Source: Strigamia acuminata (Eukaryota; Arthropoda; Chilopoda; Geophilomorpha; Linotaeniidae). From it: a stretch of DNA of 64,000 nt. The DNA lies in NCBI GenBank assembly GCA_949358305.1, contig OX442321.1, positions 2,250,605-2,314,604 on the forward strand, read 5' to 3'. Positions 32,264 to 42,840 of this stretch are shown piece after piece. The notes below the pieces were generated by a model. It did not search any database. It had not been told where the DNA came from and worked only from the letters and a program-made list of their open reading frames with translations. Both the position numbers and the translations under genes were made by a program. The first letter of the stretch is position 1. Every line of letters begins with the position of its first letter.

Positions 32264-34363
32264 CACATTCGATTACATCCCCACTTCTTAAATTACCACA
32301 TATACACTCCAATTCCATCTTATACATAATCCACTTAAATCCCAATTAACTCCTCACAAAAAACCCCAGACCTGTCAATCCCTTACCCCATCTTTTATCC
32401 TCTTAATTACCCATAAAACTATACCCCAATTTTTTCATTAACACCCTCGACTCAAAAAAATAAAAAATAAAAAATCCCTGACAACCCCTTCACAAAAAAA
32501 GCAAAACAAAAATAAAAATGAGGTGGGGGAAATGAATGACAGGACCACACAATTTAATTACAAACACATTTCTCAAACAACCCCCCACACCCCCTTCAAA
32601 AAAAAAAAAAAAAAAAAAAATCGACTTAATCATCATCAAACTCGAACGCATACAAAACTGTTCAATCTTCGCACACCAAGTTAAGTCAGATAGGGGGCGC
32701 TGATCCTGGGATGGACCATGTCTGTCATCCGAGGTTGGTTGGCCGTGACCCCAGCTATTCATCATCCAGAGCCATCATAACTCATTCATCACGTCATCCA
32801 TCAACCGTCGACGAATCCCGCCCACCCACACTCGCGGAACCCCAATTTCCATGCGGGGAATATATAGAAAAACACGAGCGGGGGGGTGAAGGGGAGAGCT
32901 CAGACTTGCTGACATAATTGAAGTCCTCGACTGGATAAATTATGACTTACTCCCTCATACCAACAAGATTTATTATTCCATTTATCATCCCTTTTTATTT
33001 TGTCACATACACAACATACATTTTATATTTATTTCCATTCTTTTTCATCACCCCGCCATTAAATACCCCCTTTCGCCAAAATATAAAACCAAAAAAAAAA
33101 AAAAAAAAAAAAAAATTCACTCACTTTTATTACAACACTAAACTGAAAAATACAATAAAAGAAAAAAATTCCTTTTTTCAAAAAAAGTGGACACGAAGAA
33201 GCCACGTCGGCCGTTCTCGGCAGAGGGGGCCACGCGAGTGATTTATGAGTGGTCGCTTGAACGAGGCGATTCATCCTTCAGAAAACAGCCGTTATTTATG
33301 GCAGCTTGAGGCTCAAGCCGACGGGCAATTTACGACCTATAGTCCGCCTCTCGTTCCATCTCCATTTTTCTCTTGTCTTTATATCCTCATCTCGTATTCG
33401 CGGCCCCCATCACGCACCTGAAACGCGCAAGCGAAATAACTACAAAACTCGACTGTATGAATAAGTTGACAAGATACTCCGCCAACAACTCAACTCGCTG
33501 CGCTGCAAACTCGCAACCGCGAACAAGCGCGAATATCCATTTTAGGGCATGTTGCACTCGTTTTATCGTCTCTTAGTGATGTAATGTTTATTTATTTATT
33601 TTTCTTGTTATTTTTTTTTTTAGGTATGCGCACAATTTTCCTATTTTTATAGTTGCGGGCATTAACGAGATTTTTACGGCGCTTGACCTTTAAGCTCAAT
33701 TTTGTACAAGCGTACGGAAACGGGATTAGAGAATGGAAATAGGGAAATTGCGCCATAAACATAACAAATAACATTTTAAAAACAAAATTTAAAACATAAA
33801 ATAAAACGAGACATCGCGAGATTTATTCCTGTCAAAAACGAGAAATCTTCCAAAATCGTGATTTTGTGACGGCGGCCATTTTGAATGGTTTTGTAAAATC
33901 CGAAACCAGGCACAAACCACTTCAAAACACCACTCGTACGAACACCGGATATATTCAATAAATCCCAACACGATCGGTGTTAAATCTCGTGTTAAATCTC
34001 GTTTTGACCCTCGCTGTCACGACAAAAATAGAACGACCTCTGCAGGGTCGTCTTAAGGTCGAGTTCACTCGAGTTTCATCGCTTTTCCAGGCAATTTTAG
34101 CCCGCAAGTATCTCGTGTCAATACATATGTTATTTTGTAACACAACTTGAACCCAATAACGTCAACCCCCGTCGAAAAACCCTCTTGGTCGCCCAAAACT
34201 CTGCAACGACACCAAACATACAAATTCCGACCCCGCCAATCGATTGTCATTACCTCATTCCCCATCGTTAGAAAACTTTGTCCGACCAACGTCCCAAAAA
34301 GTAATTTTGAAAAACTGATCGGCAATACCAATTACTGCGTTCTTGTAGATATTGAGACACGCA
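32264..34363. other. Unique spacer with A-runs and two CpG-containing parts
   Basis: C/A-rich to 32.63 kb with a 23-A run (about 32598-32620), mixed unique DNA at 32.68-32.93 kb, A-rich with another run of about 23 A near 33093, then CpG-containing DNA at 33.18-33.57 kb and 33.62-34.36 kb with TTTATGGC at 33295 and GCCATAAA at 33752. A gtgttaaatctc tandem pair occurs at about 33978. No gene is supported. Confidence 0.4.
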
Positions 34364-34428
34364 TACTCAGTCTGACCTTAAGAATAGAGAAAACTCCCAT
34401 TGGTCGAAACCTTTTCACTGGTATAGTA

Positions 34429-35122
34429 GGCGCATTCGAAAAGTAATTTGCACTAAACGACCAGTGCAACTGGTAGTGTAAATTTCAAGTTAAACGACCC
34501 AATTTTCGAGTTTCAAAATAAATTTCTGTGTAAAATTCAGTAGTGTAAATTCAAGTGTAAATATTAAATTAGTCCAAATAATAACCATAGTCATTATTGT
34601 TGTTGTTTACTCTAAAAAAAAAACAGGAGATTATAAAAACATGATTATAAAATGTAAATTTATTTTAATTATTTGTATTATTAATATTTATTTCCGAACG
34701 GGAATCGGCTGAACATCCGCCTCAATCGCACAAACGCGGCCGAACGTCGGCCGAACGTCGGCCGCACTCGATTGTACAAATGCGGCCGAACGCCGGTCGG
34801 ACGTCGGCCGTATTCGATCGTACAAATGCGGTCGAACATCGGCCACATTCGATCGCAAGAATGCGGCTAATACCTGCTAAAAAATTGTTCTTGCGATCGA
34901 CATCGTTCCAACCGATCTAACGAAAATCCAAGATGGCTGCCAGCAAGACCCGATTTCAACGAGAAAACTCGTTGCACGGAGATTTTAAACGGAAACGTGG
35001 CGTACAGGCCGTTTCCGTTTAACCAGTTTACACGACATTTACACGAATTAATTCGTGTAAATGTCGTGTGAAAACGAGTGTAAACACGTTTACACTCGTT
35101 TTAATGACTTTTCGAATGCGCC
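34429..35122. mobile_element. GCATTC-ended MITE, complete copy, nested
   Basis: The ends ggcgcattcgaaaagt and its exact complement acttttcgaatgcgcc are flanked by TA on both sides. Inside are about three copies of a CpG-rich tandem unit (gcggccgaacgtcggccg, 34.73-34.87 kb) and, near the right end, a run of four hairpin-forming palindromes (34.95-35.10 kb). It is the family's best copy in the window; partial copies lie at 6.37, 13.5, 28.6, 36.2, 37.2 and 39.0 kb. Confidence 0.85.
35030..35069. repeat. 40-bp perfect palindrome within the nested MITE
   Basis: acacgacatttacacgaatt is followed at once by its exact complement. Immediately left is aaacggaaac...gtttccgttt and immediately right aaaacgagtgtaaac...gtttacactcgtttt, making three adjacent hairpins. 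Confidence 0.95.
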
Positions 35123-35301
35123 TAGTGATACCTAAAAGTAGAACAACACACCAGGTTTTAATAACACATCAGCTTTTATTAAACACTTCGTTGTTGTTTT
35201 TAACGGAATCCTTTGTGTGAATAGTACGATCGCGATCACACACTCCACCGTAAGAAGTAATAAGGCCGGAGTTTTCTCTATTCTTAAGGTCCGACAAAGT
35301 A

Positions 35302-36229
35302 TAATTCTCATGTTGTTTTAATTCCCTATTGAATCTTCCTTTTCCTTTCCATCTCCATCACCGTCACCACTCACCACCTTGCCTTTAATCTCACCCAAAC
35401 CCATCAAAGCGCACTGCACATCCAACACCACTTCTAGCCACTTCATCTCTTTAACACGCCAGAAATTAAAAACTCCCCCACATTTATTTTTTCCCTTCCC
35501 CGCCCGCAACGGCAGGATTAGAGGCAAGCAAGAGATGAGCTGAAGCCTCTGCTGACAGCACTTGGCCAATTTATTAGCGCTCCGGGAGACAGCAGTGTTT
35601 AGCAAGCAGTGTTTTTGGGAATCTTGGCGAATGATCTGGAGCAGCCGAGCAGGGCCCTCGCTATCTGCCCTCGGTGGGCCATCTGCACTGATGGATGGTA
35701 GTGCCACCTGTCAGAAGCAGCAGTGCTTCGAGTGAATCTAGGGGCCTGCTGGCTTCCCGAGGGATGGCACAGTGGAGCGATGAAATTGTTCCTGACGCAC
35801 AAAAAGAAACTGGGTGCCCTCCCCCCTCACCCATTCCACCCCCGCGCCTCGCCTCACCTTGTGCGAGCGAGGCGCCACGAGAAAGAAACAAAGAGAATTT
35901 GCCAATTCATAAATTCAACAGTCGGAGCATTGGTCCGAGCAAGTGTGTAAATTTATCGTTGCTTTTTATTCCACGAGAGAGAGGCTGGCAAAAAATCAAG
36001 TCACGCACTCTATTCTATCACGAGCCTCTGCGCAATAATAAAATATAGAAAAAAGGGGGAAAATAAATTCACCTCACTCGACTTACACCTGTCGAGTGGA
36101 GCGGCCAGGTCACCACTGACCACTTCAACGTTTCCGACCTTTTATTCCCATTTTTTTTATCTCCGATTTATTTTTTATTCTTTTGTTTCAACAAAGACTA
36201 AAAGTTGCACTCTCGCTCTTAGAATAATT
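35302..36229. promoter_or_regulatory. Unique CpG-containing block, candidate regulatory DNA
   Basis: 35.48-36.12 kb is non-repetitive with balanced composition, CTGACAG/CTGTCAG cores (about 35550 and 35710) and several short frames on both strands over the same bases. No recognisable protein. Confidence 0.28.
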
Positions 36230-36345
36230 ACAAACACACATGTTTTAGTCGCTTTTTGCAACAGGAAGTGATGTAATTTTCGTCATTTTTTCATCACCCA
36301 CGCGAATGTTCAGCATCCATTTTGAATTTGTTAGATCGATGATAT
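36230..36345 (-). mobile_element. GCATTC-ended MITE, diverged reverse fragment
   Basis: The strings acaggaagtgatgtaatttt and cgtcatttttt are the complement of the caaaaatgacatcatttcct segment in other copies; gttagatcgatgat is like the fragment at 13.6 kb. No terminal repeats. Confidence 0.5.
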
Positions 36346-36424
36346 GATTTTAAGCGGCAAGTTCAAATTAGAGATGCGTTGAACCAGGGGGTGCAACAAT
36401 CAGAATCTGCGTGGTTTGATTAGG

Positions 36425-36620
36425 GATGGCTACCAATAGCAATTGCATTGGGAAATACACCTTGAGACATCATATCATACCCCTAGACATCAATAAAGCC
36501 ATAACCAAAACTAAACTTGTGTCTCTAACGTATTTCATGGATAATTTCATTGTGTGTGTTGCGTCCAGCGTCTCGTGGCCCTCCCTTGACCATGTGGCTT
36601 CCGTCCGAACGCTCACGCCA
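36425..36620 (-). repeat. Dispersed repeat E, copy 2 (reverse)
   Basis: Reverse complement of 5525-5680: catatcatacccctagacat, tgcgtccagcgtctcgtggc, gaccatgtgg. It abuts the 5S-derived SINE at about 36620. A gatggctaccaatag string at its left end recalls repeat D. Confidence 0.82.
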
Positions 36621-36621
36621 T

Positions 36622-36820
36622 TAGCACGCTTAAGTTAAGCGGCATTGGGACTGGTCAGTACTTAGATGGGTTACCGTTGGGAATCCGTTGTTTTTTATCC
36701 TTGTCTGATTAAGATACCGTTTCTAGGAAAAGAACATCTGCCACCTGCCTCCGACTGGGTTTTCTGTGGTCTTCCCAGCTCTCGGTGCTAATGCAAGGTT
36801 GGGTCCTTAAGAAAGTCGTC
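36622..36820 (+). mobile_element. 5S rRNA-derived SINE, uninterrupted copy
   Basis: It starts inside 5S-like sequence (taagttaagcggcattggga, cagtacttagatgggttacc), then runs straight through the shared body (gaacatctgccacctgcctc, ttttctgtggtcttcccagc, tcggtgctaatgcaaggttg). The 5' half of the 5S head is lost. It serves as the unbroken reference for the copy at 7.3 kb. Not a functional 5S gene. Confidence 0.85.
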
Positions 36821-37084
36821 CGACAGATCGCGGCTTGTATGCTCCAAATCCCCACACAATTTATTCTACTTGCGAGTTCAATGTCCATGCAAACTGTTTT
36901 ACTACTTATACTTATACAGTGTACTGACCGGACAGGACAGTGCTCGTCCGCACATCAGGTTAAATTCCCTCCAGCCTGATAATCCGGACAACCTATACAT
37001 TTCGTATGACGCGATTCAGTAATAGCAGGTACTCAATAATTTTAATATTCAGTAAATATTTGGTACGGGCATTTTGTTAATTTA
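36821..37084. other. AT-rich DNA with possible pogo-type end
   Basis: acagtgtactgaccggacag and ataatccggacaacctatac resemble mariner/pogo termini about 90 bp apart but do not pair well. Nothing firmer can be said. Confidence 0.25.
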
Positions 37085-37300
37085 ACACACCTAATTCAGT
37101 TTTTACACGATCTTTCTTTACCCACCGTAGCTTGCCCCTGTGGCCTGACCCATCCAGATTTCCCGGTACTAAATTTCTACCCAGTCCAGCCTAGAACCTA
37201 GAACATTCACAACTCGACTTTTTGAATGCAACTAATGCCGTTTTTTACATGTTTTCTTCCTTTCTAGAACCTCTCCACCACGTAAAAACAAAATTCATTC
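37085..37300. mobile_element. MITE, ACACCC-ended family, diverged copy 3
   Basis: Left cacacctaattcagttttta and right complement gaatgaattttgtttttacg pair imperfectly and resemble the ends at 28.46/28.88 kb. A gactttttgaatgcaactaa piece inside (about 37219) recalls the end of the GCATTC family, mirroring the nesting at 28.6 kb. Confidence 0.5.
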
Positions 37301-38966
37301 TGTAAAACATTTGGTAAAAGGCGATTTCAATATTCGTTATTTTCATCACCGTATTTCATTTCACCACTTACCAAATCCATCTGACACAAAACAACAATAA
37401 ACCAAACTCGAATTCACACAACAAACCCACCCATCCTTCATTCCAAAATCCAAAACTCAAATTAATCGATCGTGCATTAAAATGCCCTACTTAATGTATT
37501 CAATAAATAATAAAACAAAACTCTAACGAACCCCGACATAAAAATTTCAAAAAAATTAATTTATAATTTCCAATTTCAAGTCCAAACTCGACTCATTGCA
37601 ATTTCCCCTTCCCAACATTTAAAAATTTATTCCTTCAACCTCTGTTGTGAGTCAAAAAAGTAACTAAATTTACTACCCCACCCCTCCCCCCCCCCCCCAA
37701 AAAAAAAAAAAAAAAAAAAAAAAAAACTGAAAGAAATATGGGTGCGTGTCATGAATAACTAGAGTTCAAATTTACACCTGCTGTCATGAATGAAAAGAGG
37801 CGCGACGGGCATAGAACAGTGGGTCTCCTTTCAACTGGTGCTGTTTGATTTAATCGTTCACCCCCGCCTACACAACAAGCGACATGTTTTATGGAAGGCA
37901 GTAGTCGCTCAGGAGTCATGTTAATTGCCAGCACAGGTGATATATGAGGCTGAACCTTCTCCATGATCTATGCAACTGCACACACGCCATTTTAATACAC
38001 CTACGGGGTACAAACCTCGTGTTTCCACAACCATGCAAATAAAAACGCATTTACATGCAAAGGGAGGGGAGAAGGAAAAAATAAACTCAAATAAAATTCA
38101 CCTGAAAAATTAAATAAACTCACTTTACAATCTCTCCACTCCAATTCCCCAAGCACGGAAACTTACCTTTTTTTATCTCCCTTCAAATTATTTCATAGGT
38201 CAAGTCGATCACGCTCCAACGGTAAAAATAACAACCTTAGCGTGCCAAACCACTCGCATGATAAAGTCATTTATGAAAATTATCGACATCCCAAAACACC
38301 GAAAAAAATAAATAAATAAATAAATAAATAAATAAAACAAAATAAAATAAAATAAAATAAAACAAAATAAAATACAAAATACAAAATACAAAATACAAAA
38401 TACAAAATACAAAATACAAAATACAAAATACAAAATACAAAATACAAAATATCTCGGGATAAAATAAAATAAAATAAATAAAAATATTTATTTAAAAAAA
38501 ATAAATAAAATAAGGTTGAAAATTATGAGCGGTTAATTAATCATGTCTTTTTCCCCTTAATCCGGGCAACCAATAAACTATGCTACCTTTCAGCGTTTAC
38601 GACACACGCATTTCTTCTCAATCAAATTAGACGTAGCAATAAATTATTTTTATGTCGTACAATTAAGCTCCTTGATGATGGCCTTTTTGCTTTGATGAGT
38701 GATGATGGCCTCCTTCCATTTATATTTTTTTTATTTCTTCATTTTTTTATTATTTATACACACATATATATTTTTTTTTTCAATTTTGCCCAAAGTAGGA
38801 GCCAAATGGAAAACTCAGTCAATAAAACATCGCCCATAAATCTAAATGTCACTAATTAAAGAGATGCGTGGATTTTTAGTGTCGTTTTTGTTCCGTCTTA
38901 TCGCGATCGGACGTTGACCGGTCCTAAATTGCCTTTCAGATATGCAAATGCAATATATAAACACTA
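37301..38966. other. Unique DNA with A-rich simple repeats
   Basis: 13 C directly followed by 28 A (37686-37726). 37.74-38.06 kb is unique. At 38307-38335 there is (AAAT)n and at 38371-38450 about 11 copies of the 7-bp unit acaaaat. After 38.5 kb it is AT-rich with a CCCATAAAT at about 38832. No gene is supported. Confidence 0.5.
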
Positions 38967-39217
38967 GCTGCATTCGAAAAGCGCGTTTAAAATCGCAGTT
39001 AAACATGTTTAGTTTAAATGTTGTGCGCATGCCCACTGCGACTGAAATCTACACATTAATCGTGAAGTGTCCGTCTCAGTAGCCGCATTCAAAAACTAAA
39101 ATATTTTGTGTTTTACTTCAATTTTAAACCAAAAATGACATCATTTCCTGTTTAAACCCACGTTAACACTTAAAATACACGAAAACTAAAATTGTTATTT
39201 TAATTTTTGAATGCAGC
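38967..39217. mobile_element. GCATTC-ended MITE pair (one inside or beside another)
   Basis: Two left ends are present, TA-gctgcattcgaaaag at 38967 and TA-gccgcattcaaaaac at 39082, and one right end, tttttgaatgcagc-TA at 39217. The shorter unit 39082-39217 (136 bp) is a complete small family member. The outer left end may belong to an older copy into which it inserted or which lost its right end. Confidence 0.78.
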
Positions 39218-39219
39218 TA

Positions 39220-41224
39220 GTGAATTCTCGTCTAATCCCCAGCAATGCCAAAACTCCCGCTCGACCACTGACGGTCTTAACCTTTTTCCACTCGCGATCC
39301 CTTTCCGTCCAAGAAATCTCCACACAACCCCGAAGAAACTAAAACATCACAAAACCAAAACACAAACACCTAAAGCACTCAAAACACGACTTCCCAACGC
39401 ATTAATGCGCCCATTGCCCCTGCATTACCAACCAAAACTCCAAAAAATCCCCCAAAAAATCCACACAAATCCCTCCCTATCCTCCCCAACCCTTTCGAAC
39501 CGTGACATCACCCCGTTATCACCAACAAAAAACCACACGACAAACAACCCGAGCCATAAACCCACCAAATGACATCGCCCTCCCTACACAATTGACTCCA
39601 ACCCAACCGACATCCGGCACATTCAAACTTTAAAAAAAAAAAAAAAAAAACAACTCACAAAACCCAACTCCACAGATCAATAACAGATAACACCGACGAG
39701 AAAAACCCTCAGATTACATCTCCCGATCTTATCCACCCCCACAATAATGATTGATGGCACATTTGCTCATTCAAGCGCCCTAAATCACTGCCCACTCGAC
39801 ACTAAAAATTGCCAACACGCAACACCAACAATTAAAAATACCCAACCCCCCATTTGCCCCCCCCAACCCACCCCCACCCCCAAAACAAAAAAAAAATATT
39901 TCTAATCTAGTGAAATGCAGTGCAGCCACCATGTCCAATGCCCATTGGTCACGTGCTTCCTGCACAATTGAACACCGTGACGAGTGCAAATGGTCAAAGT
40001 CCATCTGGTCGCTAGGGTGAGTCGACACGGTGTCAGCGAAATGGAGGTTGCACGAAAGGGGTGGTGGTGATGCGGGGGGGTGGCGGGGTGGCGAGTTCAC
40101 GATGGCGTGTAGGAGTGATGAATGGGTGACGCCGGCGTCCCTGTGACAGCGATGGCATATGTTGGCCTCCATAAATCATCCCAGTCTGGTGGGGGGAAGT
40201 ACGCGGGAGGCCCGTATGACATGACCAGCCTCGCCACAACGAACCGACTCACAACTCCGCCGTTTTTACCCGAGCGTCGCTACAACGAGTTCCGACATTG
40301 CACAGTCGTAAACTTCCGCTCTTAAAAGCGTCGTTAACTACAGGGCGACAACACACATCCAGCGGGGGGAGGTTGCATAAAACAAAAAAAAAAAATATTT
40401 TTTTTTAAAAATGCCCCCCTTGCCCCCCCAAACCACCATTTAAAAAAAATTAAAAACTACCATCGATTTCGCCGCGTAATATGAAAATTATCGATGTTTT
40501 CTCTGCTTATCTGTCGAGTCGTGCGCGCGACCCACCTTGTCATCAGAAAACAGTTGTTACTGCAGGGAAGCCAAACTCATTAATCATGACATTGCATTGC
40601 GCGATACAAGCAGATAAGCATCGCGAACGACCTCGCCACCCTCGACTCGACTAACAACCCCATCTGTCTCTCGCTCTCCATCCGCCGTCTCGTTTCTGCC
40701 GACACCCGGAAACCGCAAGCGTAATATCGCTTTAATGCGCCGAAATATAGGAGTGTACGCAGCGGAGGAATGCCGTCCGTGGACGCCGGTCCCTTAAACT
40801 CCCGGTGCCAAGTGAGAAGCGCATTTCCAGTGACCCATTTGGCACGTTCCCAATGCGTCGACGTTCGGGGGGAAAACCAATTTGCACATTGGCAGTTAAT
40901 AGGGCAAAAACAACGGAAAACTTTTTGCGAAAAAGAATAATAATAACAATATTCTTCCCAACGAGTTATCTCGATCGGGGACGAAAAAGAGCCAAAAAAT
41001 AAATGAAAAACAGCGCGTGCCAACCGAAATGCACCCAAAAAGACTCCAAAGCATTCTCTCTCTCCCATCTCAGATGCACCCGCGCACTAATAGCACAAAA
41101 TATCATAAAAAATAAATTTTCGTACCACCAAACAAGAAAAAAACGCATTTAATGCCAAAATTCCCCATAAAACCCTATTTATCCACACAAAAACTAAACT
41201 TCGAGCCCCTAAGTGCTAGAAAAC
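39220..41224. promoter_or_regulatory. C/A-rich spacer, then unique CpG-containing blocks
   Basis: 39.23-39.90 kb is extremely C/A-rich (frame 39207-39572 is a product of that). 39.90-40.37 kb and 40.50-40.90 kb are unique with CpG and motifs such as CTCCATAAATCATCC. The 162-aa minus-strand frame 40580-41068 has no domain I recognise. GCCATAAA lies at 39553. Confidence 0.3.
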
Positions 41225-41400
41225 TTCGGGGCCCCAATTTCCAACACAAAAAAAATTAAAATCATATCAAATTAATATGAAAAATAATTTCCATATTTTT
41301 TCGGGGCCCCCCAAAATGGGCCCCCCAAAAAATATAAAAAATAATTTCTATATTTTTCCAGGGGCCCCAAAATGGGCCCCCCCAAAAAAAAATTCCACCT
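41225..41400. repeat. GGGGCCCC-containing repeat cluster
   Basis: The string ggggccccaaaatgggcccc and related cggggccccccaaaatgggc occur with aaaaataatttc(c/t)atatttttt spacers, about two to three units. Similar GGGGCCCC + A/T units make up the array at 44.4 kb, so it probably belongs to the same repeat group. Confidence 0.7.
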
Positions 41401-41459
41401 TCAATAACCAACGAGACTTTAAAACGAAGAAAAGCAGAAATAAAAATTCGTCAAAAAGT

Positions 41460-42330
41460 GACCGTGGGTCGCCATAAGAAAGCGTGCCAGAAAAGGGCCT
41501 TATCTCAGGCCGCACAGACGCAGTCAGTGGGCCAAGAGAGCGAACGCGAGAGAGGAAAGGCAGCGGGAGTGCGTGGGCGCAAGTGTATGGGACTCCATTC
41601 ATCAGCCGAGTGGTAAGGAGGGCCGGCAAGGATGAGTTAGTGTCGGGGCCACCAGGGGTGGGCCTGTCAAGCGGTAATAGGGAGCCTGCTCGTCCAACCC
41701 AAGTTATGGCCTCGCTTCCTGACTTGAAAACGAGGACCCGCCCTCGATTTACGAGCGCCTCCCCGCGGAAGACCGACAAAGCGAGAGTTGGCGACCCCCG
41801 GGGCCACGTGGGACGGACGCGGAGGAGGAGTCGTAAGTCACTCACTGCGATTGCGCTTAATTATACCGCGAGGTGCAAAAAGTGCACGGGGCCCCCGCGC
41901 AGGGGCCCCCGGAGGGGCCCACGGCGAGAAAAGTGGCTCGGTCCAATTAGCTGGTGAAATATTAATCAAAGTCACGTGATGCAGATAAGATACGGGTCAT
42001 TCATGTCCGAATTTTTTTTTTTTTTAAATGAATAAATGGAGAAATAAAATTCAAAATGGGGAAGGAAAAAAGGTTGAATTTAATTGGCGATAAATCGTAA
42101 CGAATTTTGTGGGAGAAACGGGTTTGATGGTGATGGAGTGAAGTCGCGTTTGATGTTGGTCATCGTTTCAAGTTCTCACACTAACAGGAAACGTCCAATT
42201 GAATTCCTACACGCGACGAGTTTGAGGTTAAAGACCTACGGAGCTGTGAGTGGTTTCGACGGCCGAGTGTGTGTGTGCACTTCGCGTCTTCGTCGTGTGG
42301 GGAATGCAACTGGATGACGAGGTGTTAAAT
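41460..42330. promoter_or_regulatory. CpG-rich block
   Basis: 41.46-41.96 kb is the longest GC-rich stretch in the window; both strands are open (41484-41957 plus, 41348-41845 minus), as expected with few A/T-rich stop codons. The amino-acid strings lack any conserved motif. A first exon with promoter cannot be excluded. It continues past an A/T-rich gap into a smaller CpG-containing part (42.08-42.32 kb). Confidence 0.3.
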
Positions 42331-42479
42331 ATCGGTGTATCGATATTTGCGTGCAAAGGAAAATGGTTTTTTAATTTTTTTTTAAAAGGTTAAAAATTAA
42401 AATGATGTATATCGATTTTTTTGTGGATTCGATGTTTATCGATTTTTTGTGCATAATCGATATTTTTAAAAATCAATTT
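42331..42479. other. T-rich DNA with ATCGAT strings
   Basis: Several atcgat(a/t)ttt strings without a clear period lead into the satellite that follows. Confidence 0.5.
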
Positions 42480-42840
42480 TGGTCAAATTTTTGGAAGAAA
42501 AAAATCGCAATCGATATTTATCGAGATATTTAGTCAAAACAATTCACCAAAAATAACAAAACGATTAAACTTAAAAAATTCAAAATAGATATTGATATTT
42601 GTCGATATTTATCGATATTTTTGGTCAAAAGAGTGGCGAAAATTCACCTAAAATAACAAAACATTTAAACTTAAAAAATTCAAACTAAATATTGATATTA
42701 GTCGATATTTATCGATATTTTTGGTCAAATCACCTGCGAAAATTCACTAAAAATAACAAAACGATTAAATTTTAAAAAAAAAACTCAGAATAAATATCGA
42801 TACTCCTCGATTTACTTAACATCGATTTTTTAATCAATTC
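42480..42840. repeat. 100-bp satellite rich in TATCGATA
   Basis: aattcacc(a/t)aaaataacaa recurs at 42541, 42641 and 42741, an exact 100-bp period, with tcgatatttatcgatatttt and ttggtcaaa at fixed places. About 3.5 units, the outer ones decayed. TATCGATA is also the core of the arthropod DREF site, though this may be chance. Confidence 0.88.

Larger units (their letters stand above)
34366..35299. mobile_element. TA-flanked MITE with GTCNGACCTTAAG ends, host of a nested MITE
   Basis: The left end (ctcagtctgaccttaagaat then agagaaaactcc) and the complement of the right end (ctttgtcggaccttaagaat then the same continuation) agree at all but about three of 32 bases. TA precedes and follows. The same terminus occurs alone at 7407-7447. 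About 694 of its 934 bp are a second MITE inserted at a TA, so the host element itself is only about 240 bp. Confidence 0.82.

Noticed and set aside
36900-37000. pogo-type inverted ends (cagtgtactgaccgg / ccggacaacctatac)
   Set aside because: The two strings do not pair well enough and no TA duplication can be assigned.
41348-41957. Opposing 165-aa and 157-aa frames in the CpG-rich block
   Set aside because: Open on both strands through base composition; no motif. Kept only as a possible regulatory block.
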